A stretch of 64,000 nt of DNA. Origin: Sphaerosporella brunnea (Eukaryota; Ascomycota; Pezizomycetes; Pezizales; Pyronemataceae). Within the stretch, counting starts at the first letter, position 1, and the number at the start of each line of letters is the position of its first letter. The translations under genes were made by a program, and so were the position numbers. The stretch is from the NCBI GenBank assembly GCA_008704415.1, contig VXIS01000007.1, positions 186,001 to 250,000 of the forward strand. The letters are read 5' to 3'. Below the pieces are notes generated by a model that worked only from the letters and a program-made list of their open reading frames with translations, had not been told where the DNA came from and did not search any database. Of this stretch, positions 1-10,508 are shown piece by piece.

Positions 1-1766
1 CGTGAGTGGTGACGTATGATCGATTGGCTTGGGGAGGGGTTTGCACTAAAGCTGTGATTTGCACCCTTTCGGCTGGCACCTAAGCTTTGTTGTTGTTGTT
101 GGTGGTGGTGGTGGTGGTGGTGGTGGGTTGCCGTCCCGAGATTGTGAGTTGAAACTTTTTTGTCGGGGGGGGGGTGTGGTGAGCGTTGTCGTCGTCGCGG
201 GCTGCAGCTGCCAGATCTGCGGCGAAGGGGTCGATGCGCGATGCCCAGCTGCGGGAGTCGCGTCCCTTTCCGTTCGTCTGTATTTCGGAGTCGGGAATCT
301 CGAGTTCTTCGACGTGATGCTGCTGCGACTGTTCGAAGTGGCAGCGTGCAGGGTTTGGCGTGGGGAGGTCGGTTTGCTAGATTAGCGACGCAAACCCCGA
401 TTCGATTGTGCGTCCGGTGTGTGCGGCTGTTTGGATTGTCTCGCCGCTGGGGAGGTGGTTCACGGGGTTGCGGAATTGACGGGAAATAAGAAAAATATGT
501 GTTTAGTTATCGTTTGACTATCAAGAAATCGCAGCGCACGCGCTCACACAAAGAAAGGTCCACGCGCGTGAAGCTTGGCACTTCTTTTTAATTCTCTGAA
601 TTCAGACCTGCCACCAGAAAAACCCGTGTATTTTTCGCAGCAACTGAAACCAGTGGTTTCTGATACGCTTTGTACTATACAGGAAATGTTGACTTAACCT
701 AAGTAGGCATTTCGGTTGCTGTGCTGGGTCCTGGTTGGGACGCCGAGGACGCTGGCATCTGCCCCCCCCCCCGTGCCGGCGAGTGACGCATCATGTAGCC
801 TCGCCACACGAAACACCCACCTACCAGTGTTCTCAAGGGCTGGCTTGTTGATCAGCCCGGCTACAAAGCCCGGGCTGGCTGGCTGCGGGCTGCGTCTTTG
901 TATGTAAAAGGCGCGAATTATTACAGAGTGATATCCCGTGAAGCAACAACCATCGTCCATTCTTCATATCCGAGAAGCAGCTCTCGCAGCCGGCCCGGCT
1001 GCACCTACCGGCTCTCACCTGTGTCTTCACATTGAGAACTTCACTGATCCCAAACAGCTTCCTGCTCTATTCCACAATGAATCCGCGTGAGATGTGGCCT
1101 CCTTCAGGAGCCGTGAGGTGAGGCAACCCATCCTCAGCCAAACCACCGCGCCAGCCACCCACCAGCCGGCCGCTCTTCAGCCCGGCACGTACGCGGGCCG
1201 AGGTGATCCAGTACGCACTGGTGGCAACTATGGGTATAGTCTATGCTCGCCTTTATCCTTGTCGGACCGTTTGACTTAGTCGACGTTGTAGATGCCGTGA
1301 GGGTATATATAACCCATTCCGGCTCCGTCCTTTTCGATCTCCCGCCCCGACGACCCGAAACTTCGAGCCCACCTCGAGGTGGTGCGCATCGCCCGCCACA
1401 AAATTCGGGCAGCAACCGTCCAGCCCTTGCACGAGGTCCCCATCCAATCCGCGAATCACGATACTACTTGGTCGCAGATGTTGGGCCGACAACTGGTATA
1501 TCACCATCCGGGTTGCTCCGTCTGCTCTGGTAACTCTGTGTGGGGTTCAGAGCTCTATGAATTTTGGCATAATCAATTGGTCAGCGGTCCTGCTATGCTA
1601 CCCCACACGAGTAACACAACCAAACCTGATTACCTAACGCGCTGATCCATAACTTCCTTGCACTGGCACTGGTTCCCCGGCGAAGTGCTCAGCACAATGT
1701 AGGGACTATTATAGGCTTGCTAAGGATATCTTCCGCACTCAAGTTCTCGAGCGGAACTCTTCTACT
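1..1766. other. gene-free stretch with trinucleotide repeat
   Basis: No open frame here looks like a real gene: the frames are short, overlap on both strands and show no recognisable motif. A TTG then GTG trinucleotide run lies at about 88-126. A C run lies at about 762-771. I see no RNA gene. Confidence 0.6.
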
Positions 1767-2030
1767 AGGGGGATTTTTAAATGTTGGGACACCTAAAAAC
1801 CCTAACCCACAGCCTCAAAAAAAGCGAAAAATCGCTATTTCCACTGGCTTTGGTCCGAAAACTTTGTTCGCTGGCTCAAAATTAATGCAAAAGCCCCCTC
1901 AAAAATTTTGCTATAGATAAGTCCAGAGTCTATTTTTCTTTGCGATGATGTCGTGTTTTGCGTTGCCGTGTTTTTGGCGGGGCGTGTATGGGTTAGGGTT
2001 GCAAGTGTCCCAAGACTTAAAAATCCCCCT
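1767..2030. mobile_element. MITE-like element with about 41-base terminal inverted repeats
   Basis: The left end (1767-1809) begins AGGGGGATTTTTAA, then a TTGGGACAC block, and ends in CCCTAACCC. The right end (1990-2030) is its reverse complement with a few mismatches. The interior of about 180 bases codes for nothing convincing. Size, terminal repeats and lack of coding fit a non-autonomous DNA transposon. A clean target-site duplication is not obvious: TA sits at the left edge but not at the right, so the superfamily is open. Confidence 0.7.
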
Positions 2031-2188
2031 CATCGTAAGAGATCACCTTAAGCTCTGAAAGTAAATTCCCAGCGCCAAGTCCCATCCCTCCCAACCAAAA
2101 GCAGCTAGCTCCCCCCCATCACCAACACATCCCAACGCGTCTACCTCCAACCGCAACCGCAGCCCCAACTCACAGCAACAACACCATC

Positions 2189-2829
2189 ATGTCAGCGGAT
2201 AACGAGCAGTTCTATGTCCGCTACTACTCCGGCCACACGGGACGCCACGGTCATGAATTCCTCGGTTCGTCCTTCCCCGGCTCCACCAGCCAACAAAACA
2301 CACGTTGCTCACACATCTCCAGAGTTTGATTTCCGCGTGTTAGGCGACGGCCGCAGCGCAATGGCTCGCTATGCCAACAATTCCAACTACCGCAACGACT
2401 CGCTGATCCGCAAAGAGAGTGTGTCTCTCTCCCACCCCCCTCTCCAGCATCCCACTAACCACCGGGATCCACAGTGTGCGTCAGCGACCTAATGATCAAA
2501 GAAATCAAGCGGATCATCAGAGAGTCCGAGATCATGAAGTTCTACCCCACGCCTCCCTCCGCCTCCGCCACGGCGTGTGCTGACAACTGGGCAGGGAAGA
2601 CGACGCAAAATGGCCGCAGAAGAACAAAGACGGGCGACAAGAGCTCGAGATCCGGATGGGTAACGAGCACATATCGTTCGAGACAGCCAAGATCGGGTCG
2701 TTAGTGGACGTGCAAGAGTCTGCCGACCCGGAGGGTCTGCGCGTGTTCTACTACCTCGTCCAGGACCTCAAGGCGCTCGTATTCAGCCTTATCGCGCTGC
2801 ACTTCAAGGTGAAAGCTACTCCACCGTAG
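2189..2829 (+). CDS. mago: Mago nashi (exon junction complex core subunit)
   Basis: Four exons: 2189-2264, 2323-2418, 2475-2538 and 2595-2829, giving 156 residues; animal Mago has about 146. The protein starts [20 protein letters not shown] and continues through [34 protein letters not shown] and [20 protein letters not shown] to a LHFK end, which is the Mago fold along its full length. Introns of 56-58 bases all have GT/AG ends and all phases join. The second splice gives RKEM where animals have RKEA. In the family, Mago pairs with the RRM protein Y14/RBM8 and locks the exon junction complex on spliced mRNA in the nucleus. The gene converges with the eIF2 gamma gene downstream. Confidence 0.95.
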
Positions 2830-3493
2830 ACAGGAGCTCTCTCTGCCGGTGCAGAAATTTTCTGGCGGCAGAGCGCGCTTTTCTTTCTTTCTTGCGTTGC
2901 TTGGCGTGTTGGCTTTGTGGCGTTGGGAACAGGCGTTAACGGTGCGGCGCAAATTTGGGAGGACAGATCAAGCCGATATAATGCTGCAATCTTGTGTTTT
3001 TACCCCGCGACGACGACGGCGTAGTAACCTCTGCTTCTTATGTGCTTTTGATTCCCGTGGACCATTCTTACGACCGATCGATCGACCGGATATTCACAGC
3101 AAACGAGGGGGGAGTGGGTTGGAAGCATTATTGATGCACTGTACCTGTAATTATGGCCGTTTGTTTTATCGGAGTACATTTCTATGTCTGTTCTGGTCTA
3201 CCATGTATCAAACACCTGTGAATTGGCCCTTACTACAGCTAGCTCGTCATTAGTTACTCCCCAAAACGGCATTGCACATCACTTCATGCCCATAAACAAA
3301 CCAGCCAGCCTCCGGACTTACAAACGCACGCACAGCAATCGGTCATTTTGGCATGTAAAACGAAAAATCAACCATTCCCCAAGATACAGACTTAAAAAAG
3401 CTTCCATAGCCCAGACTTTACACCACCGGCCTTTTTTTTACCTATACCCAAGCTAAAGAAATCATAGCTACCTGGACCACCCTCCTCAACCAT
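2830..3493. other. convergent 3' intergenic region
   Basis: The 664 bases lie between two converging genes. They hold open frames on the plus strand from 2849, but these are compositionally odd and have no recognisable motif. I read the stretch as two 3' UTRs plus spacer. Confidence 0.5.
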
Positions 3494-5221
3494 CTAGTTC
3501 TCCTGAGGATCCAAAGCGCTTCCAGACCGCACAATAGTAGCCCAACCAATCAACCGCCAGTGCCTCTCGATTCTTCGCGACAGAGCGATCTTCTCTCCCT
3601 CCTTCGTGCACGCTGGGTTGGTAAGCTGCAGCTTGGCAACGTCCGCCTTCACGGCGAGGACCTTGGCTCCCGCGGCAGTGGATCCAATGTTGACCATGAG
3701 AACTTCGTTCTTTGTCAGCTTGGCAACCTTCTCCTGCTTACCGTCCGCAGTCTTGACTCCGAGAAGTCGGCGCAGAAGGAAGAAGTTGACCTCGAGATCG
3801 GTGTAGATGTTAGGAAGCTGGCCCCTGAGACCAAGGACGTGACCGACGAGACGGTCAGCACGGCAAAGGGTGGGGTCAACACGAGTACCAACACCTATAA
3901 CTGTTAATATCCATCGCAAAAAAAAAGTTTTTAGAAGGGTATTCAAACCGATAAGACCACCGGGGACAGCAAACTTCAAGTCGTTGGTCTCAGCAAAGAG
4001 AGTGATGATTCTGCTGAAGATGGGCTTGCACATGATCTTGCCCTCCTGATCCCTGGAAACGATACCAGGTCGGATCTCAATCTCGTCGCCCAATCGCAGC
4101 ACACCAGTCAAGATGGAACCACCAGCAACGCCCCCCTTCAGATCGTCGATCTCAGCACCAGGCTTGTTGACGTCGAAAGATCGGATGACAATCATGTGAG
4201 GGATAGCGGTGAAATCTCGGATGGGAACGGGAATCTTGTTGACAAGGGCCTCGTTGACGGCGTCAATGTTGTACTTGAGCTGAGCAGAGATCGGGATAAT
4301 CGGCGATCCGTCAGCGACGGTACCACGGATGAACTTCAAGATCGACTGGTAGTGCTCCTCGGCAGAGGCCTCGCGCATAAGGTCCACCTTGTTCTGCAGG
4401 ATGATGATGTGGTTCAGCTTCATGATCTCGATGGCAGCAAGATGCTCCGAGGTCTGAGGCTGGGGACAAGATTCGTTTCCGGCGATCAGCAGAAGCGCGG
4501 CGTCCATGACGGCAGCGCCAGACAACATAGTGCTCATCAGAATGTCGTGACCAGGGCAGTCAACGAAGCTACACAGAACATATTGTCAGATAAACGTTCT
4601 CCAACATCGGAAAACGACAGGCCGAGCAGTGCAAAAGCAAGATACTTACGAAACGTGTCGCAAAAGCTGGTAGCGTCCACCACATCCCTCCCTTTCACAC
4701 TCAGGGTCGACCTCCTTGTCACTTTTATAACTCCGGTAGTTACCAGGCCGAGGACACGCGGGGTTGTCGCACTTGTAGACTTTGGCATTCGCGTAACCCA
4801 GCTTGATTGTGATGTTTCGCTCCAACTCGTTCTTGAATCGGACAGTCTGCACTCCTGAGATCGCCTTGACAACCGTACTCTTTCCATGCGCCACATGTCC
4901 GATGGTACCAATGTTGATAGTGGCTTGTCGTGCAATGATCTCGGGGGTCAAGGGGTTGAGGGTGGAGAGGTCGAGGGTAGCTGGGTCGGGTTGCGGGGGA
5001 AGGACAGGTTTGGGTGCCACAACCTCCCGCGGCTTCTTCAACGACGACTTGGACTCCTTGGGAACAGCCTCCAGGTCATCGTCAGACTGGGGCTCAAGGC
5101 CAGGCGAGCCGGGTTCGGATTCCGAGTCTGACAGATCGTTTCCAAGTTTGTCCTTGTGATCCTCAGGCGCGATGTCGTTGCCAAACTTGTCGTACTTCTC
5201 GCTCTCTCCGATCGACGCCAT
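3494..5221 (-). CDS. gcd11: Translation initiation factor eIF2 subunit gamma
   Basis: Three exons read from the minus strand: 5221-4650, 4568-3949 and 3894-3494, giving 530 residues. The GTPase motifs are present in order: G1 [10 protein letters not shown]3 DCPGHD and G4 NKVD. A four-Cys zinc knuckle lies between G1 and G3 (CDNPAC, then CEREGC). The C-terminal beta-barrel domains end with [17 protein letters not shown], as in yeast Gcd11. The start [16 protein letters not shown] follows the acidic N-terminal tail usual in fungi. Removing the 54-base intron at 3895-3948 restores [20 protein letters not shown]. The protein binds GTP and Met-tRNAi in the cytosolic eIF2 ternary complex. Confidence 0.96.
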
Positions 5222-5795
5222 GATTCTAGATGCGCTGTTGAACGTTTGCGGCTGGTTGGTTGTTCTTATTCGCCGGTTGATGATTCGTTGCCGTTCTTTC
5301 TCGAGGTGGAGCGTTGGTGTGACTGTGGTGGGGATCAGTTTGAAGTTCTTTCAAGGATTAAGATGTCGTTTGGGTGGGAGCGGCGGGATGAATATAGTCA
5401 AGTACCCTTTCAATGAGTCAAGTGGCGGAAGGGTGAATGGTCGGGATGACTGGACTCGTAGTAAGTTTTACTGGGTGTGGGGTGAGGGGCTCTTTTTGGC
5501 GTCTTTTTTTCCACTGTGGCGATCCGTTTGCCTAACGCGCTTGTTTTGGCGCTTGCGTTGCAGCGCCACGCCTTCATGTTGAGCCGCCGTCACTTTCGAA
5601 GGATTGGAATGAAATGGACATATCCAGGTACGCGTTTTTCATTCTTTGAAGGCTCACCACTCAGCAACGCAGAAGTTCGGCGATGCAAAACAAAAGGCAA
5701 ATGGAGAATCTCGAACTTAGCACAGACACTGCAGATCTAGAACCGGTTTATCTAAGTCATTTGGAAGCTGATATCATACAAAACCATACTGCATT
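5222..5795. other. spacer between eIF2 gamma start and dioxygenase end
   Basis: The 574 bases lie upstream of the eIF2 gamma start and downstream of the dioxygenase stop, both genes being on the minus strand. Several short plus-strand frames are present but none has a motif. It probably holds the eIF2 gamma promoter and 5' UTR. Confidence 0.5.
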
Positions 5796-7719
5796 CTATA
5801 GAGCCCTCAGTAGATATTCCCGGTTGGTGGTTGTGGTGCGTAGCCTGGACTTGAAATCGTCCATGCTGATATATGCTGGTCGAGGTCAGTTTCCAGACTC
5901 CAGAGCGCACTGTGATAACAAGGGAAAAAAAAAGTACCTCCACACATTCTGCGCTTTCCAGTGAATGCGCCTCGTCCATGCAGCACCCTCCAGTTGTCAA
6001 AGATTAATGCTCGGCCTGGCTTCAGCTGCTCCCAGTACTCGTTTTCTTTTCGTTTCAGAATGGCATTCCACGCTCGAGCTGCATCGTAGAATTGTTCAAC
6101 TTCTTCAAGGTCGTCCCAACGGTCCATTGTGGCTCTATCGTCGTTGTTCCATCGGACCTGGATGAGCTCGCCGTTCACGGGATGATGGTTCAACACGGGG
6201 AACGGTGCATATGGCTGGATACTGGAATCGTGGTTCCCTGATGCATGGGCGGGTATGCGAACATTGGATAGCGTTTTGTAGGCCTGGGGATCTTCTTCTC
6301 TCAGAATCTTTGCAGCGCGGAAGCCATCTACCAAGATACTCTGGCCACCAGAACCCTCAGAATGCTCTAGGAGATGAAACATCTGGAGTCCAGCGGGATC
6401 GCTAAAATAGGTGGTGTCAGTGTGCACTCCCAGAGCGATATTTGTGTAAGCGGTATCTTTTTTGGATAAATCCGCGGTGAAGTCCCAGAATCCTCCATAA
6501 TGGGTGTTTCGGATGTGAGCTATCCGTTCAATTAAAGATTTTGTGGCTTCTGGGGTCATAGGAACACCATTTACATAGCAGAACCCGTACTTGTACTGAT
6601 GATTTGTTAGTTTCATTTCCTGGAAATCGTTTGTAGCACGAGAAAGCCATACAATCTTGGAAGCCCAGACAGCCACACCTTCATCCGACTCCATCACCGC
6701 TTCGTATTCCACCTCTGGGGCGTTCTGGAAGATCTCAGCTCCCCACAGGTGGAACCTGTTAAAGTTGTTAGTTTCCAGATTGGCTCATACGGCACAGCAG
6801 ACCACTCACTGAGGTGAGATGTATCTTTCCAACCGCGGGCTGTAGGAATGTAAATGGAGCCAATCCCAACTGAACTTGCTTTCATGGCCATTTCTCCCTA
6901 GACTGTGGTTAACACTTCTCCGAATGCAAATAGCAGATAATTCTCTTACATTTTATCACAAGGCCTTCCTTGATTCCCTTCACCTCTTCCGGTTTGATAT
7001 TCTTTGGTATCTGGTGTCCATTAGAAACCCTACACTGTCACAACTAGGAGGAGATGAAGCCCTTACGCTGAACGTATCAAGGAGTCGCTGCATCGTTTCC
7101 GGGTGTCGACACTCAGAGCACTGGCAGTGATCGCGCAACCAGAGATGTTGACTGTCGCGACAGTCAACACCAAGACCACCCATAGGTAACCAGGAGCGAG
7201 TGGCGCTCACAAATGAGAAGTCTTTCCTTCCTCCCAAGGTATCAAGACCTTTCGGTCATCGAAGGAGATCTCATGGTGTTCAGAAACAACCGGTCGGGCA
7301 TCAGCCTTGGTAACATTGTATGTGCGCAATGGAGTTTGAAAATCAGGATCGGCGGCGGTCTTTGTCTGCAGATGTTTACAATCTCAGTACGCATTCTCTC
7401 TCGGAGCGGCAGCGGGAGGCATCGGCGACTTACACTACTTTGCCGTATCGCAGCTTTCCGCAAAAATGTTGCCGGACGGTAACTGGTCGTCCTTGGGGCG
7501 CCCGATCTGTACCCCCACTTCGTCAACAAAGGCGCGCATCGAGACTGTGGACAGGAACTTACCGGCGTGCGAGAGACAGGTTTCCCCGGAGGGCGCGAAC
7601 AAACGCCCGTGACGCAGCAACCATTGAGGCGACGATGTGAGTGGTTGGAGAAGCTCGAGATGTCGATTTACGACATCCAGCGCTCGGCAAGTCAATGACC
7701 TCAGTCTTCCATGCATCAC
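5796..7719 (-). CDS. Trimethyllysine dioxygenase (carnitine biosynthesis, first step)
   Basis: Eight exons join in phase: 7719-7563, 7506-7436, 7365-7211, 7151-7067, 7010-6950, 6897-6810, 6755-5938 and 5875-5796, giving 504 residues. An Arg-rich N-terminus (MMHGRLRSL) could be a mitochondrial presequence. Next comes the zinc-binding domain with WLRDHCQCSECRHPETMQR, then FSWDWLHLHSY, then the Fe(II)/2-oxoglutarate dioxygenase domain with HTDTTYF (the HxD pair) and the distal His in NWRVLHGR. The run FTGKRRMCGGAYISMDD fits trimethyllysine hydroxylase better than gamma-butyrobetaine dioxygenase. The enzyme hydroxylates N6-trimethyllysine at C3. The first two exons are the least certain part, being set by phase and splice sites rather than conservation. 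Confidence 0.88.
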
Positions 7720-8091
7720 TACAGCACGTGAAACGTTACACGAACACTAACCCACACAAATCGTCCTATCACCACAGCCGAGAATTTTCACAGCACAAAT
7801 CTATCAATTGGAGCGAAATGGAGCCCTCAATGGTGCTTCATTAGTTCATTAGGGATTAAGACATAGATCGTACATAAAAGTGCAGACTCAAGCATTCGCT
7901 CAGGCTCCCACCAATCATCCGAAATCACCCGCGTCTGGAGTCTGGACTTTGGAGTTCCCGATTATACATGCCGCCTAAGTCCACAAAAGAAATAGCTCTT
8001 TCATTCCATATAAAACCAACCAAGGAAATGCCCTGGCTTTGTTAGTTGCGCCTAGCAAATGAGGTCATGGTGACTCACTAGAGATATCCAC
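7720..8091. other. spacer between two minus-strand genes
   Basis: These 372 bases contain no supportable coding frame or RNA. They should include the dioxygenase promoter and the 3' UTR of the next gene. Confidence 0.5.
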
Positions 8092-9480
8092 TCAAAGTGC
8101 CAAACCAAACTCCCACTCTGGATACCACATTTTCCGGAATGCCTCTTCTATCCTTGCAAGCCTTTCATTCGCAATTCCAGTCTCAAGCTCATTGGCCAGC
8201 TCCGTCCGGAACTGTTCAACATTGAAGGGCTCTGCCGTGGCACCGCGGAATGCGTGTTCCAAGAGTTTGTCGATGGGACTGAGGTTCCAGAAACTAGAAG
8301 CCGCGACGAAAATGGCTTCATATATATGTGAAAGCCGTGTCTCGTCGGGAATGTAATTATTCGGGGGCAGTTCAAGGCCCTCGAAAGCAGAGGCATATAT
8401 CTGCCGATATCTTGAAAGCGTATCCGGAGAATCCTCGAGCTCTGGGTCGCTATTTTCGTACATAATCGGGTCCCAATCACGGGTGATCCAAGAAGGATAC
8501 GAGCTAAAGCCATACGCTCGAGGCATCGTCTGCACGCTGTCCCAATCGATCAAGCCAGTTATTTTGCCGTTGTCGTCCACGAGGATGTTTGGTGCGTCAA
8601 GAGTGGGATGCGCCAGCACAAACGAATCATCTCTCTCTGTGAGATGCTCTGGGATCGAGTCAATGGCCAACCGGAGAACGGCGACATCTGCTTTTCGTTG
8701 TTTCTTCGCCAGTGCGCTCAATCCTTGTTCTGCCTCCAAAGCCACCACGCCGGACAACAAGAATGACTTTGCACTGTCGAATGGGCCCAAGACTGTGGGC
8801 TCAGGCCATCTGATCGTTTGGTGTCCACCAATTACGTCGTACTGCGGGTGGAATATGTCGCCCTCAGTTTGAGCAATCAACTGGTCAACTTTCACGAAGT
8901 CACCCTTGTCGTCGAAGAACAAGTATCCTATCTTGTCAAATTGTAGAGCATGCAATTCTGACATCAGCTTTGCAAGATTGCGCAGGAGGGCGACGCGCCG
9001 TTCTTCTGGCATCCAACGTTGGTCGGTCCAGCGTTCGTCCAGGGTTGTCCCAGGCAGAAACGACATAAGGATATATGGAACCCCGATCTTGCGCGAGGTC
9101 ACGTCCCAATCAAAAATGTCTGGAACAGGAAGTGACGTTCTTGATCGGATGAGACGCAGAGTCAAGATTTCGGACAGCATCTTCTGCTGGTTCAGGCGGC
9201 CGAAGGTCGACGCAATGCCATATCGTGGTATTTTTGCGGCCCATCTGAGCCCGTCGGAAAAGCGTATTACTGACATGATGTTGTATGAGCCCAGGATGTT
9301 GTAGTCGATCGAGCAGGAGGACTTCGCATCTGGTTCAAAGGCGCTACGGGTTTTCTGGGCGACGGCAAGGAGGGCCTCGATGTTGACGGCATCGAAAACG
9401 GGTATGTACGGCTCGATATCTGCATCGTCCCACTCTTGACACTCTCCGCTCAGGCGCAGTGAATCTCTGATGTTGGACAT
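8092..9480 (-). CDS. APH-fold phosphotransferase family protein, catalytic Asp missing
   Basis: A single uninterrupted frame gives 462 residues from MSNIRDSLRLSG. The frame stays open to 9597, but the added 39 residues (starting MVQLPCMHCGGG) look like upstream sequence, so I chose the internal ATG. The layout is that of the fungal aminoglycoside-phosphotransferase-like family (PF01636): an N-lobe with VIRFSDGLRWAAKIPR, then PYILMSFLPGTTLDERW, a catalytic-loop equivalent AHPTLDAPNILVDD, and GLIDWDSV for the metal-binding Asp. The family loop is HxDxxxxN; here the third position is Thr. An Asp two places later might substitute or the protein may not be an active kinase. Substrate unknown. In fungi such genes are numerous and mostly uncharacterised. 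Confidence 0.82.
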   Translation of the reverse strand: MSNIRDSLRLSGECQEWDDADIEPYIPVFDAVNIEALLAVAQKTRSAFEPDAKSSCSIDYNILGSYNIMSVIRFSDGLRWAAKIPRYGIASTFGRLNQQKMLSEILTLRLIRSRTSLPVPDIFDWDVTSRKIGVPYILMSFLPGTTLDERWTDQRWMPEERRVALLRNLAKLMSELHALQFDKIGYLFFDDKGDFVKVDQLIAQTEGDIFHPQYDVIGGHQTIRWPEPTVLGPFDSAKSFLLSGVVALEAEQGLSALAKKQRKADVAVLRLAIDSIPEHLTERDDSFVLAHPTLDAPNILVDDNGKITGLIDWDSVQTMPRAYGFSSYPSWITRDWDPIMYENSDPELEDSPDTLSRYRQIYASAFEGLELPPNNYIPDETRLSHIYEAIFVAASSFWNLSPIDKLLEHAFRGATAEPFNVEQFRTELANELETGIANERLARIEEAFRKMWYPEWEFGLAL

Positions 9481-10508
9481 ATTTGCGATTGCAGTTAACG
9501 TAGCAATTGTTGACACGGCTGCGGGTTGAAAGTTCGTTGACGATGCCCAGCAACCCTGCCTTCCTCCACCACAGTGCATACACGGCAGCTGCACCATGCT
9601 GAAACTAGCTTGCGTACATACTCAGCCTGGAGCCACGGGCAAAAGGCTGTGATGTACTCGTACAGACACCTGCGAGGTTGATGAAGCGAATTACCGGCGC
9701 CGGAGGAATTAGGATCACACGGTGTGCTCGGGCCAGCGTCGAAGATCAAACACCCCTTGTGGGTAACAAAGAAACCGAATCCCGAAGCCGGACAGCAAGA
9801 AAGCAAGCGGAAACGAGCACGCCGAGATCTTTGATATTCCAACTTCCATGCGCCTCTCGCTCTCTCAACTATTGTCCAATCCATTGCCGGACGGAAGGCA
9901 TCCCCCTTCTACGGTACCGAGTTCACGGCAAAACATGGCCGGGTGCTTGCATACGAGAACCGGTGGTGTGTCTGCCTGCGATGGATGAAGGATGCAGGGA
10001 CCAACTGGTTGACAGGACGGTTGAAGGTGGAAAAGCCTTCGTGGATACATGTATGTATGTACTCTACATTTATCGCAGCCATAAGGGCAGCACCGGACCA
10101 CACAAGGCTCAGGACCAGGGCTGATGGTTCGTCGGACATGCTACTTATCCAACGGACCGAGAGCAAAAGATCGGGCTTCCGAAGGAACCGGGGCCTGGTT
10201 CTTGGGCCGGCAGAAGACCGTTTCACAAAAGTTCTTTTTGCAAGACTGTCCATCTGAAATGCAGGCTCATTTGACGTCCTGCTCTGGGTGTCATTAATAA
10301 CCCGCGAATCCTACTGGCAGCCGGACTTTTTGGTGGGGTAGTGGGGCAGCTCCAGGGAGCGGATAGTGTCGGTGGCGGGCGGCTTGTTTTCACATTCGCG
10401 CTTCTGCAACTTTCGGTCCCCGATAAAATAAAGTCTCCTCTCCCGACCTTCGCCCCCCCCCCCCCCCCGCTATATGTGAGATCCGAGTCTCTCAATTGAC
10501 ACAATACA
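9481..10508. other. intergenic region with poly-C tract
   Basis: The spacer separates a minus-strand gene from the plus-strand ETF-QO gene, so it should carry two divergent promoters. A run of 16 C lies at 10453-10468, about 40 bases before the ETF-QO start. The open frames here show no motif. Confidence 0.5.

Noticed and set aside
1243..1533. A 96-codon plus-strand frame with a hydrophobic start.
   Set aside because: It overlaps similar-length frames on the other strand, has no family resemblance and no supporting splice structure.
2849..3253. A 134-codon plus-strand frame after mago nashi.
   Set aside because: No motif, biased composition, and it sits in the spacer between two converging genes.
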